A stretch of 13,733 nt of DNA, taken from contig JAOZST010000098.1 of the NCBI GenBank assembly GCA_029939535.1, forward strand, positions 1-13,733. The letters run 5' to 3'. Origin of the DNA: NBML01 sp029939535. GTDB lineage: Bacteria; Desulfobacterota; Desulfobacteria; Desulfobacterales; Desulfobacteraceae. This document shows, piece after piece, positions 5,563-13,267 of this stretch (position 1 is the stretch's first letter; each line of letters opens with the position of its first letter). The position numbers and the translations under genes are program-made. The notes under the pieces were generated by a model, which did no database searches, was not told where the DNA came from, and saw only the letters and a program-made list of their open reading frames with translations.

Positions 5563-8481
5563 TTACATTTTCATCCGTTTGCCTTCAGGATCATAAAACG
5601 GCATCTTCACAACTTTTCCGTAAATCAGTTCACCGTTGCACTCATCTTCATAAATGGACAGCCTTGTACCGATCTTGGCAAGATCCCCTTCAACCAGAGC
5701 CATACCTACGGCTTCGTTCAATGAAAAACTATCCCTGGCCGTGGCAATATATCCACGTACTTTTTCATCCACAACCAAAGCACCGTCCCTGGGGGCACGG
5801 CCATTATTTTCCATCTTAAAACCCACAAGCTTCAAACGTGTATTGTCCTTTTCTGCCTGGCGCAGGGCAACAGCTCCAACGGTTTTTGCCTCTGCCTTGG
5901 AGCGGTCCCAGAGAAATCCCAGGCCCACGTCCAGCAGATTGGTCCGCTGTTCTGATTCCTGGCCCAGGATGATATGACATTTTTCCATGCGAAGTACATT
6001 CTGGGCTTCCACCCCGAAATTCTGAATATTAAACTCTTTGCCTGCCTCATTAAGCATGAGCCACAAAGACTTCATATAGGAAGAAGGCACATGGAACTCA
6101 TAGGAAAGCTCACCCACAAAGCCCAGACGCATGGCACGGACCTTTATGGTGTCTGCAATGGTAATTTCCTTGTATACAGAATATCCGAATGCTTCATTGG
6201 AAATATCAATATCCACTATCTTTTCAAAGACTTTTCTGGCGTTGGGGCCGGAAAGGTTGATCACTCCCATGGAATCAGTCAGATTAACCAAAGCAAAATC
6301 CCAGCCATCATACCTTGTATGGTAGCGGATCCACTCCACAGTCTGACCGGCCCGGCCGGAAGAAGTGGTGAAATAATAATCATTTTCACCCTGTTTAACC
6401 ACAACTCCGTCATCAATAACACAGCCGTCTTCGTTACACATGGCAGTATATTTAACCCGGCCTTCCTTGACTTTGGTCATGTCAGACACAAAAACCCGCT
6501 GAAGGGCTTTCAGGGCATCTGGCCCGTGAATCCTGAATTTACCAAGGGTGGAACCGTCCAGCATACCTACATTATTCCTGACATTTTCAATTTCCTTTTT
6601 ACTGGTCAGATCACTGGAAAAATACCGGGCCCGCTGCCACACTCCAATGTTCCTGAAAATACCCCCGTCTTTTTTCTGCATCTCATCCATGGGAGTAATT
6701 TTAAACATATTATGATTTGTACCTGCATAGGTCGCTATCATGGTGGGTACCAGAGGCGGTCTCACAGTGGTAGGCTTAATGGAAACATCAGATAATGTCT
6801 GGTATTTGGCAGTAAAAAGCGGCAAATTGTGACCGGGTATGCCGCCCTGGCCTGGTCCAAGGCCTGCACCGGAAAAACGTTTGATCAGTTCCGGCACATC
6901 AAAACCCTTTTCAATGGTCTGCTTGACATTTTTAACGCTGACATCCTCATCAAAACAGATAAAGCTTTTCCTGCCCTTTACAGGTGCTGTCACCAGCTTA
7001 CTGCCCCTGGTGGGTCCTGGAAGGGCTTCCAATTCTTTTCTGGCTTCCCCTATATCTGCAATGGAACAATTTTCACAATCAAAGGCTGCCTTAAGACCGG
7101 CAAGTTTTCCTGATGCCTCAATAGCCTTACCATCATCAAGTCCCAGCATTCTGCCGGCAGCATGCATTTTTTTGGGCAGTTCAACGGGCAGAAAAAATCC
7201 AGTGTGATTGTCATACTTTAGTTTAGCCTGAGCCACTGTCAGGGCACCTGTCACAGGTGTGTACCCGGCCGATGCAACCAGAAGATCACAGTCAAGGATT
7301 TTGGAGACTGTTCCGTCAATGCTGGTAATTGTAACCTTTTTTACCTGTTTGCTGCCATGGGCCTTTGATGCTACCCAGCCTTTGAGCAGGGTTATCTTTC
7401 GATCCTGGACAGCTTTTACCAGGGCAGTATCCTGGCCATCTTCCCTGATATCTGCAATGCATTCAATGGTAAGGCCAAGATCAGACAGGCTGATTGCAGC
7501 TTCCAGGCCCATGTCGTGTCCAATACTGAACACAGCTTTTTTCCCGGGCAAAAGTCCGTAGGTATTTGCAAGGCGCAGGGCACAAGCTACCTGCATCACA
7601 CCTGGACGTTCGTTATTATCAAAAAGAAGTGGCCTTTCAATACAGCCCGTGGCAACCACTACTGAATTGGCCCTGATTTCCACATATCTTTCATCAAAGG
7701 CATCTGACTCTTTGCCAATCTGAAAACCGGTAATCAAGTTATTGTTGTAAGCACCCACCATGGAAGTATGGGTCAACACCCTGATATTGGGCATTTTTTC
7801 AACCTCAGCCGCCAGTTGGGCTGCCCGGCTGTTATAGGACTGGCTATTCTGAAATTCAGCAGACCTGTACTCAAAACTGCCCCCAAGCCAGGGCCTGGAT
7901 TCCATGAGAATCACCCTCAAACCTTTTTCAGCTGAAGCAAGGGCCGCAGTCATTCCGGCAGGCCCGCCGCCCAGGACGCAGACATCTGCTGTGGGATAAA
8001 TTTCATCATATCTGCCTGTCATTTCAAAATCAGGGGAAAGCTTTCCAATACCAGCTGCTTTTCTGATCTGTTTCATGGCAATGGGCCAGATTTTTGCAGG
8101 CTTGTGCATGACATCATAATAGAACCCGGCAGGCATTGCCCAGTCCATCTTATCCATGAATCCCATCATATCATTTTCAGCAGATCCTTTGACGTTCTGT
8201 TCCTTAATGACCATGTTGGATTTCAAAAGGGTGTTCTCAGTCCGGACATTGGGTATGCCGTCCACTTCCATCATGGTGTTGGAGCTTTCGCCGTCCAGGC
8301 TGTAAAGTCCCCTGGGCCTGTGATATTTCAGACTCCTTGCATAGAGCCTGACACCATTTGCATAAAGGGCCGTTGCAATGGTATCCCCTTTGGACCCGTA
8401 AAATTTGTTGCCCTTATATATAAAAGGAATTTTTTCACTTGAATCAATTCTCAATGTGGGCAGATGATTAAACCTGTTCAT
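5563..8481 (-). CDS. soxA: Heterotetrameric sarcosine oxidase alpha subunit
   Basis: At 972 residues this is full-length SoxA, the subunit that binds NAD+ and carries the tetrahydrofolate site where the methyl group becomes 5,10-methylene-THF. Domains in order: an N-terminal ferredoxin-like fold (about 1-100, with KYHRPRG at 52-58 and no cysteines, so no iron-sulfur cluster); a pyridine nucleotide-disulfide reductase-like domain starting at VCVLGGGPAG (167-176); the SoxA A3 region (about 505-560); then an aminomethyltransferase (GCV_T) domain about 610-860, with the paired acidic residues D690-D691 and the conserved GELSYEFHVP at 790-799; and a GCV_T C-terminal barrel to about 960. ATG 8481 has a perfect AGGAGG nine bases upstream, inside the end of soxD, and the two genes overlap by 14 bases. 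Classical SoxABDG uses O2; the ETF genes downstream suggest another acceptor here. Confidence 0.96.
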   Translation of the reverse strand: MNRFNHLPTLRIDSSEKIPFIYKGNKFYGSKGDTIATALYANGVRLYARSLKYHRPRGLYSLDGESSNTMMEVDGIPNVRTENTLLKSNMVIKEQNVKGSAENDMMGFMDKMDWAMPAGFYYDVMHKPAKIWPIAMKQIRKAAGIGKLSPDFEMTGRYDEIYPTADVCVLGGGPAGMTAALASAEKGLRVILMESRPWLGGSFEYRSAEFQNSQSYNSRAAQLAAEVEKMPNIRVLTHTSMVGAYNNNLITGFQIGKESDAFDERYVEIRANSVVVATGCIERPLLFDNNERPGVMQVACALRLANTYGLLPGKKAVFSIGHDMGLEAAISLSDLGLTIECIADIREDGQDTALVKAVQDRKITLLKGWVASKAHGSKQVKKVTITSIDGTVSKILDCDLLVASAGYTPVTGALTVAQAKLKYDNHTGFFLPVELPKKMHAAGRMLGLDDGKAIEASGKLAGLKAAFDCENCSIADIGEARKELEALPGPTRGSKLVTAPVKGRKSFICFDEDVSVKNVKQTIEKGFDVPELIKRFSGAGLGPGQGGIPGHNLPLFTAKYQTLSDVSIKPTTVRPPLVPTMIATYAGTNHNMFKITPMDEMQKKDGGIFRNIGVWQRARYFSSDLTSKKEIENVRNNVGMLDGSTLGKFRIHGPDALKALQRVFVSDMTKVKEGRVKYTAMCNEDGCVIDDGVVVKQGENDYYFTTSSGRAGQTVEWIRYHTRYDGWDFALVNLTDSMGVINLSGPNARKVFEKIVDIDISNEAFGYSVYKEITIADTIKVRAMRLGFVGELSYEFHVPSSYMKSLWLMLNEAGKEFNIQNFGVEAQNVLRMEKCHIILGQESEQRTNLLDVGLGFLWDRSKAEAKTVGAVALRQAEKDNTRLKLVGFKMENNGRAPRDGALVVDEKVRGYIATARDSFSLNEAVGMALVEGDLAKIGTRLSIYEDECNGELIYGKVVKMPFYDPEGKRMKM

Positions 8482-8785
8482 CGTTCATAGCCTCCTGGTT
8501 TGGTGCCACCTGATCTGATGCCACCGGGTCTGATGCTGACGGGGCTTCCTGTTCAAGATTAGTAGTTGTATCCCGGGATATGGTAAACCATGATCCGCAA
8601 CCATCCTTGTGAAACCACCACTCCTCCTGTACACCTGCAACACAATTATTCATGTGTGCATAGTCACACCAGGTTTCCGGAGTCAGATCCTTTTCTTCAG
8701 GTCTTGGACCTTTTTCTTCTCCGCCATATCTAAATTCATACCCGTTTCTCTTTCCACAGACCGGACATGTAATTGTTAAAGCCAT
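8468..8785 (-). CDS. soxD: Sarcosine oxidase delta subunit
   Basis: SoxD is the small zinc-binding subunit of heterotetrameric sarcosine oxidase. The zinc ligands of the family are visible: C7 and C10 in TCPVCGKRNGYEFRYGG, and the His and Cys in WWFHKDGCGSWFTISRDT. The body matches SoxD, but at 105 residues it is somewhat long because of a C-terminal tail of about 30 residues rich in Ser, Asp, Gln and Ala with loose internal repetition (SDPVASDQVAPNQ). A good GAGGAG ribosome site precedes ATG 8785. It overlaps soxA by 14 bases. The upstream spacer to soxB is occupied by a palindromic repeat element ending just before the ribosome site. Confidence 0.93.
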   Translation of the reverse strand: MALTITCPVCGKRNGYEFRYGGEEKGPRPEEKDLTPETWCDYAHMNNCVAGVQEEWWFHKDGCGSWFTISRDTTTNLEQEAPSASDPVASDQVAPNQEAMNDEQV

Positions 8786-8802
8786 TTTTATTTCTCCTCT
8801 TT

Positions 8803-8927
8803 GGGGTCTTTGGGGTCATCATCTTTGGGGTCAGGCTTGTGTAATTGCGTTATTTGGCCAAATAACGCAAATACACAATCCAGACCCCACGCAAGCCTCA
8901 AGCCTGACCCCACGCAAGCCTGACCCC
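8803..8927. repeat. REP/MITE-like palindromic element in the soxB-soxD spacer
   Basis: The core (8826-8889) is a 64-bp inverted repeat with only 3 mismatches in 32 pairs, centred on GG|CC at 8857/8858. Its central 26 bp (8845-8870) are a perfect palindrome. GGGGTC occurs at 8803, 8812 and 8827 on the left, and GACCCC at 8883, 8906 and 8922 on the right. On the right, GACCCCACGCAAGCCT is repeated exactly at 8883-8898 and 8906-8921. No transposase is present. The look recalls GGGGTCAGG-type repeats that, from memory, accompany REP-associated tyrosine transposases; that link is inference. In the transcript it would form a very stable hairpin between soxB and soxD. Confidence 0.88.
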
Positions 8928-8934
8928 ATCCAAT

Positions 8935-10158
8935 TTAGTTGTCCGCGCTATAACTGACAAGGGCTGCTGTTTCACCCATGAGCTTATGCTCCTGGTATCG
9001 TTTGAGGGCAAAGGGTTTCAGCATATCAGGGCAGGTATTAGTGGCCATGAACTCAGCCATGTATTTGCCCACTGCTGAACAGGATTTAAATCCAAAATAT
9101 CCCCAACCGCAATCCATGAAAAAGCCTTCAATCTGGTTATTGCCATCCATGATGGGTGCCATGTCCGGAGTCATATCAGCCAGGCCTCCCCAGATTCTCA
9201 TGAACCTGAGCCCCCTCAAACTGGGCAGGAATTCCGACAAAGCTTCTGCCTGGTGTTTAATATAATGGGCAGTGTTCAGGGTGGTGTAATTGGGCCATTG
9301 GTCCATGTGGGCACCTGTGGCAATTTCTCCCTTTAAGGTCTGGTTGGCATAGCAATGATATGCACCCGAAGAAACCACATGGTTCAGCAGGGGTTTTATG
9401 GGCTGGGTTACCATGGCCTGAATGGTCAGAACAGATATGGGAAGCCTGATTCCCAGGAATCCATTGATTAGGGAAGCAGAATACCCTCCCGCTGAAACAA
9501 GGACCTGTTTGGTATTGATCACTCCCTTATCCGTGGTAACAGAGGTAACTTTTCCATTCTTTGTACCAATCCCTAAGGCTTCGGTCTGCTGATGGATCTC
9601 AACTCCTTTTTTGGTAGCACCCTTGGCAAGTCCCCATACCACTGCATCATGGCGGACAACACCACCCGGCGGATGGAACATGGCACCGTGGATGGGAAAG
9701 GTAATATCCTCGGAAATATTCAATGCCGGGACCAGTTCCTTTGCCTCTTTTGAGTCAATAAGATGGGACTCAACCCCATGGAATTGTGCCGTGGCAATGG
9801 TCATCCTGGCTGCTTTCATTGCAGCTTCAGAATGCATAAGGTTAAGGTTTCCGCAATTGTTAAACATGAGGTTGTAGTCCAGTTCTTTGGTCAGAACCGG
9901 CCACAGATCCAGGGCCTCCTTGTACAGCGGCACATTGTACTGGGTCCGCTGGTTGGCACGGACAATGGCCGTATTTCTTCCAGCGCCGCCAAAACCGATA
10001 TAATTCTTTTCGATAATAGCGATATCAGTTATGCCATGCTGGGTTGCAAGGTAGTAAGCTGTTGCCAGACTGTGAAGTCCGCCCCCAATGATAACCACAT
10101 CATAACTTGATTTAAGTTTGGTTTTTTTTCCCCACATGGGTTTTTTTTTCAAAAACAT
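8935..10158 (-). CDS. soxB: Heterotetrameric sarcosine oxidase beta subunit (FAD and covalent FMN)
   Basis: The catalytic subunit, where FAD oxidises the N-methyl amine and FMN collects the electrons. The FAD-binding motif IIGGGLHS starts at residue 23, followed by FGGAGRNTAIVRAN. The motif GGVVRHDAVVWGLA holds the histidine (H170 in this numbering) that in characterised heterotetrameric enzymes carries the covalent FMN. The C-terminal CGWGYFGFKSCS fits the FAD-proximal Gly-Trp-Gly and Gly-Phe-Lys pattern. At 407 residues the length is normal. I chose ATG 10158 over an in-frame TTG at 10173, because AGAAGG lies just before 10158 and nothing ribosome-like precedes the TTG. It is the first gene of the minus-strand cluster and is transcribed divergently from the RpiR-type regulator. 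This soxB is unrelated to the sulfur-oxidation gene of the same name. Confidence 0.95.
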   Translation of the reverse strand: MFLKKKPMWGKKTKLKSSYDVVIIGGGLHSLATAYYLATQHGITDIAIIEKNYIGFGGAGRNTAIVRANQRTQYNVPLYKEALDLWPVLTKELDYNLMFNNCGNLNLMHSEAAMKAARMTIATAQFHGVESHLIDSKEAKELVPALNISEDITFPIHGAMFHPPGGVVRHDAVVWGLAKGATKKGVEIHQQTEALGIGTKNGKVTSVTTDKGVINTKQVLVSAGGYSASLINGFLGIRLPISVLTIQAMVTQPIKPLLNHVVSSGAYHCYANQTLKGEIATGAHMDQWPNYTTLNTAHYIKHQAEALSEFLPSLRGLRFMRIWGGLADMTPDMAPIMDGNNQIEGFFMDCGWGYFGFKSCSAVGKYMAEFMATNTCPDMLKPFALKRYQEHKLMGETAALVSYSADN

Positions 10159-10213
10159 TGGCCTTCTCTTCAAATTTTTGGATTTATATTGGTTTCTGAC
10201 TTATCCATTGTTC

Positions 10214-10242
10214 TCAATACTCCATGAAAGAAATTGTGTCAA
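10214..10242 (-). promoter_or_regulatory. Putative sigma-70 promoter of the soxBDAG cluster
   Basis: On the minus strand TTGACA (10242-10237) is followed by a 17-base spacer and TATTGA (10219-10214). The -35 is perfect and the -10 is weak. The left arm of the 10-bp inverted repeat (10224-10233) lies inside the spacer, an ideal position for a repressor. The predicted start, near 10207, gives a leader of about 50 bases before soxB. Confidence 0.5.
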
Positions 10243-10276
10243 GAATTAATTTTTAAAATGATAGTTTTTCTTTCAT
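10224..10276. promoter_or_regulatory. Candidate operator: exact 10-bp inverted repeat in the divergent region
   Basis: ATGAAAGAAA at 10224-10233 recurs as its exact complement TTTCTTTCAT at 10267-10276. The arms are 43 bases apart, start to start, about four helical turns. One arm sits between the -10 and -35 of the soxB promoter and the other just upstream of the -35 for the RpiR gene. This is consistent with a looping or paired-site operator for the adjacent RpiR regulator. A ten-base match in AT-rich DNA could arise by chance. Confidence 0.4.
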
Positions 10277-10282
10277 AAATAC

Positions 10283-10311
10283 TTGACAAAATAATTTGTT
10301 TAAATTAATAC
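10283..10311 (+). promoter_or_regulatory. Putative promoter of the RpiR-type regulator
   Basis: TTGACA at 10283-10288 is a perfect -35; 17 bases later TAATAC (10306-10311) is a poor -10. The promoter faces away from the soxB promoter, and the two -35 boxes are inverted copies (tgtcaag / cttgaca) 45 bases apart. A leader of about 70 AT-rich bases would follow. Confidence 0.35.
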
Positions 10312-10389
10312 TCAATAAAATTAAGAAATTAGCTTTAGGATCTTAATATTGCAACCCATGCTTAAAATATAGATAAAAAGGCTTTTCCA

Positions 10390-11265
10390 ATGAATGATGC
10401 TGCATCACATCCGGTTATAAATGAAATCTCAGCCAAACTGGATACCCTGACCCCCAAGGCCCAGGCCCTTGGAACCTATATTATGCAAAACCCCTCCAAA
10501 GTAGTATTCATGACAACAAAAGAGCTGGCAGAGGCATGTGAAACCAGCGAAGCGACCGTGGTAAGATTTGTCAGCACCCTTGGATATAAGGGGTATTCCG
10601 ATTTTCAGGATGCTTTAAAGGATTTTGTTAACACCGGACTTTCCCTGCCGGACCGTATTGATATCAAAGGCATAAAAGAACCGGGGTTTGACCGCCTCCA
10701 CCGTGGAATCCTGGAGGAGCTCAACAATCTCAAATACCTTTACGAACATATTGATGTGGAAAAAATGAACCTGTTTGTGGAACACCTGGACAAAAGTCCG
10801 GCCGTTTACGTCACAGGCTCCAGGCTCTCTTACACCTTTGCCTATTACCTGGGCTGGTCCCTGACCAAAATCAGAAAAAGTGTCCACATCCTCAAAGGCA
10901 GTGATTCCACTGCCATGGATAGACTTACCAATGCTCCGGATAAAAGCCTGGTGGTGCTTGTGGCAACCACCAGATATCCCAACGAACTCATCAAATTAAG
11001 CAAAATGATCCGCAGGTGCGGTCACACCCTTCTGGCCCTGACCGACAGCAATATCTCCCCTGTAATCCAGTTTGCCGATCTCTCCCTGGTTGTGCCGTCC
11101 AAATCCATACCATTTATTGGGAATGTCTCAGGGATATTGGCAGTTATCCAGTATATAGTCCAGGAACTGGCCAATAAAAAAGGAGAAAGCCTCCGTGAGT
11201 ACCAGGAACACCTGGAACAGGTCTACCTGGAAAATGATATCCTGTTTAATCTTGACCCCAAATAA
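10390..11265 (+). CDS. RpiR/MurR-family transcriptional regulator (HTH plus SIS)
   Basis: A 291-residue protein with the standard two-domain layout. The N-terminal RpiR-type helix-turn-helix domain (about 1-80) contains MTTKELAEACETSEATVVRF at 41-60 and LGYKGYSDFQDALKD. The C-terminal SIS domain (about 130-260) contains PAVYVTGSRLSYTFAYYLG, a central VVLVATTRYPNELIKL and VIQFADLSLVVP. SIS domains usually bind phosphosugars, but in this family the ligand varies. Divergent placement beside soxB makes it the likely local regulator of the sarcosine genes. The inverted repeat at 10224-10276 is a candidate binding site. The ribosome site (AAAAGG about eight bases before ATG) is modest. Activator or repressor cannot be told. 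It is followed, 90 bases on and with no visible terminator, by the deacylase gene. Confidence 0.93.
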   Translation: MNDAASHPVINEISAKLDTLTPKAQALGTYIMQNPSKVVFMTTKELAEACETSEATVVRFVSTLGYKGYSDFQDALKDFVNTGLSLPDRIDIKGIKEPGFDRLHRGILEELNNLKYLYEHIDVEKMNLFVEHLDKSPAVYVTGSRLSYTFAYYLGWSLTKIRKSVHILKGSDSTAMDRLTNAPDKSLVVLVATTRYPNELIKLSKMIRRCGHTLLALTDSNISPVIQFADLSLVVPSKSIPFIGNVSGILAVIQYIVQELANKKGESLREYQEHLEQVYLENDILFNLDPK

Positions 11266-11355
11266 ACCATAAAAAAACAAGATAGGTTGTGAGTCTTTTC
11301 CACGATATTACCAGAAATTAGATATAAAGACATTAAAAACAAAAAAGAGGAAATT

Positions 11356-11844
11356 ATGTTAAAAACCCAGGAAGAGTTACTAAAAGTATTATCCGGCATC
11401 CCGGTTGAGTACACCAACCACGAACACCCGGCTGTTTACACCGTGGAAGAGGCTGACCTGCACCATGAAGGCATAGAGGGAGTTCACAGTAAAAATCTTT
11501 TTTTCAAGGATAAAAAGAAAAATCTTTTTCTGGTGGTAACCCTGTCTGACAAACCTGTCAACATAAAGGAGCTGGCCAAAAAAATCGGGGCAAAAAGTCC
11601 GTCCTTTGGAAAACCAGACCTTTTAATGGAGGTCCTGGGAGTTATTCCAGGCGCTGTCACCCCGTTGGCCGCTGTAAACATAAAAGAGCAGCCCGTTAAA
11701 ATTATCCTGGATAAAGAGATGATGGAAAATGATCTCTTAAACTTTCATCCCCTGGTTAACACAGCCACAACTACCATTGCATCAAAAGATCTGATAAAAT
11801 TTCTGGAGCATTGTAACCAGGAACCTGAAATCATACGGCTTTAG
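11356..11844 (+). CDS. YbaK/ProXp-ala (PrdX-like) aminoacyl-tRNA deacylase
   Basis: A 162-residue single-domain protein of the YbaK/EbsC/INS superfamily, which hydrolyses mischarged tRNA in trans. The subfamily pattern fits ProXp-ala (Ala-tRNA-Pro deacylase): SKNLFFKDKKK with K46, the GxxPG motif at 95-99 (GVIPG) followed by AVTP, and HPLVNTATTTI with H131. These correspond to the lysine and histidine known to matter in ProXp-ala. It begins with a good GAGG ribosome site five bases before ATG. It lies downstream of the RpiR gene, probably on the same transcript. Its stop codon overlaps that of the converging MFS gene (TTAG shared). Its role beside N-methylglycine metabolism is unclear; it may be housekeeping. 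PrdX-type annotation is an alternative name for the same fold. Confidence 0.88.
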   Translation: MLKTQEELLKVLSGIPVEYTNHEHPAVYTVEEADLHHEGIEGVHSKNLFFKDKKKNLFLVVTLSDKPVNIKELAKKIGAKSPSFGKPDLLMEVLGVIPGAVTPLAAVNIKEQPVKIILDKEMMENDLLNFHPLVNTATTTIASKDLIKFLEHCNQEPEIIRL

Positions 11845-13142
11845 TTTTCCTCTTCTTTGCTTTGATCTCCACCTTCACCTTGGTCTCTGTTCAGGTCTTC
11901 GTCCTGATCCTCATCCTGGCGGGGATCCATGTGCAGGGCCACAGAAGAAGTCTTTTTCATCATAACAAAATCAACTTGTTCTTCCGCAGGCAGAATCTGA
12001 ACCGATTCCTTCTGCCGCAGCAATAAAGTGATCACAGAATAAAGACTGCTTATGCCCATAAAATAAAAGTAAAACCCATAGGGAGATCCAGAAAGGGTCA
12101 TCACGGTTGAAACAGCTACCGGTCCCAGTGATGACCCCACACCATAGGCAAGCAAAAGTGCTGAACTTACCTTGATCACATCCTCAACATCAAACACATC
12201 ATGGGCTCGGGCCACTGCCACAGGATAAAGGGTAAACACAAAACCGCCAAACAGAATTGTTGCCCCCAGTAAGGCATTAATGGAATTTTGGGCAAAAAAT
12301 ATCATTAAAAGACTAACTCCTGTAACAACAAATCCAAGAAAGGGCAGGACCAGGGACCTGTCAAACCGGTCTGAAAAATTTCCCACTGGCCATTGCAGCA
12401 AAAGCCCTCCCAGGATACTCAGGGTCATGAACCAGGACATCTGGGAAATTGTCAGATTCATCTGCTGGGTAAAAACAGGCCCCATGGTGTAAAAGGCACT
12501 GGTCATCATTCCTGCTGAAAGACACCCTATTAAACCAATGGGAGCTTTTTTAAAAATGGTTTTCAGTTTGATTTTTTCAGCCCTGGGCAGCTCAGGATGG
12601 ATGGAATGGGTAAGGGAAACAGGAATTATGCTCAGGGCAATACAGACTCCCACAACCATATACATGGCCTGGGTTTCCACACTCCCTACGACCAGGAGTT
12701 TTTGCCCTATGGCCCCGCCAAGGTAGGCCATTATCATATAAATGGAGAAAACCCGGCCCCTGACCTTGGGTTCAGCACATTCGTTAAGCCAGCTTTCGAT
12801 CACCATGAATAATCCCATGTTGGAAATCCCGGTTACAAAACGAAGCCCGGTCCACAAAGGAGCTGAAACATAGAGCCCGTGGAGCATAACAACAATGGTT
12901 GTTCCTGCGGCAAATGCTGCAAAAGCACGGATATGCCCCACACTGCGGATCATTCGCTTACAATAAAAGGCCCCCACAACCAGTCCCACATAATAGGCCG
13001 TCAAAATCACACCGGTAATCTGGGTTGAACAACCTTCAGATGAAAGCCGAAAACTCAAATAACTATTGAGCAGGCTGACACCCATCATAAGGAACAAAAT
13101 AGAAGAATATAATGCGATGAATGATTTAAGGACAGGAAACAT
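11841..13142 (-). CDS. YcaD-like major facilitator superfamily transporter
   Basis: A 433-residue inner-membrane protein with about twelve hydrophobic segments. The YcaD/YfkF-like signature is in the first half: MVIESWLNECAEPKVRGR with ESWLN at 116-120, followed by VFSIYMIMAYLGGAIGQ. A second-half loop VGNFSDRFDRS is the repeat of the usual MFS loop. The protein ends in a hydrophilic, highly acidic tail of about 30 residues (DPRQDEDQDEDLNRDQ and so on). I chose ATG 13142, which has AAGGTG seven bases upstream and begins the first membrane segment, over the in-frame ATG at 13220, which lies inside a hairpin. The substrate is unknown. It points toward the deacylase gene and their stops overlap by four bases, so it is not part of the sarcosine transcript. 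A strong promoter lies at 13268-13296. Confidence 0.9.
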   Translation of the reverse strand: MFPVLKSFIALYSSILFLMMGVSLLNSYLSFRLSSEGCSTQITGVILTAYYVGLVVGAFYCKRMIRSVGHIRAFAAFAAGTTIVVMLHGLYVSAPLWTGLRFVTGISNMGLFMVIESWLNECAEPKVRGRVFSIYMIMAYLGGAIGQKLLVVGSVETQAMYMVVGVCIALSIIPVSLTHSIHPELPRAEKIKLKTIFKKAPIGLIGCLSAGMMTSAFYTMGPVFTQQMNLTISQMSWFMTLSILGGLLLQWPVGNFSDRFDRSLVLPFLGFVVTGVSLLMIFFAQNSINALLGATILFGGFVFTLYPVAVARAHDVFDVEDVIKVSSALLLAYGVGSSLGPVAVSTVMTLSGSPYGFYFYFMGISSLYSVITLLLRQKESVQILPAEEQVDFVMMKKTSSVALHMDPRQDEDQDEDLNRDQGEGGDQSKEEEN

Positions 13143-13178
13143 CGATTTCACCTTTTGACAAAAAACATAAGGCCTGGT

Positions 13179-13249
13179 CCAGGGCGTTATTGCCGCCCTG
13201 GTACAAAGCCCGGAAATCATTAAAGATTCTGGGCCTTTAATGATTTCCG
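13179..13249 (-). promoter_or_regulatory. Structured 5' leader of the MFS gene (two perfect hairpins)
   Basis: In transcript order, hairpin 1 has perfect 15-bp arms at 13249-13235 and 13225-13211 (CGGAAATCATTAAAG and complement) with a 9-base loop. Hairpin 2 has perfect 8-bp arms at 13201-13194 and 13186-13179 (CCAGGGCG and complement) with a 7-base loop. About 13 bases after hairpin 2 a run of six U follows, then the ribosome site and ATG 13142. The layout resembles an attenuator or a protein-binding leader. Hairpin 1 could equally be a DNA operator just downstream of the promoter, or end the upstream grpE-like transcript. Confidence 0.5.
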
Positions 13250-13267
13250 AGCAAAAAATAACGATGC

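Noticed and set aside
5974..6795. Open frame of 273 codons on the plus strand
   Set aside because: It lies wholly antisense to soxA, whose protein is unmistakable, and has no recognisable domain or ribosome site.
8803..8927. CRISPR array or ordinary intrinsic terminator
   Set aside because: The repeats are unevenly spaced, without unique spacers, and the large palindrome has no U-tract after it in the operon direction.
10337..10353. Sigma-54-like element (GG...TTGCA) on the plus strand upstream of the RpiR gene
   Set aside because: GG and GC are separated by 11 bases instead of the required 10, and the -24 half does not match TGGCAC.
13143..13220. Longer N-terminus for the MFS protein from ATG 13220
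   Set aside because: The ATG lies in the stem of a perfect hairpin, lacks a ribosome site, and adds 26 polar residues before a normal first membrane segment.
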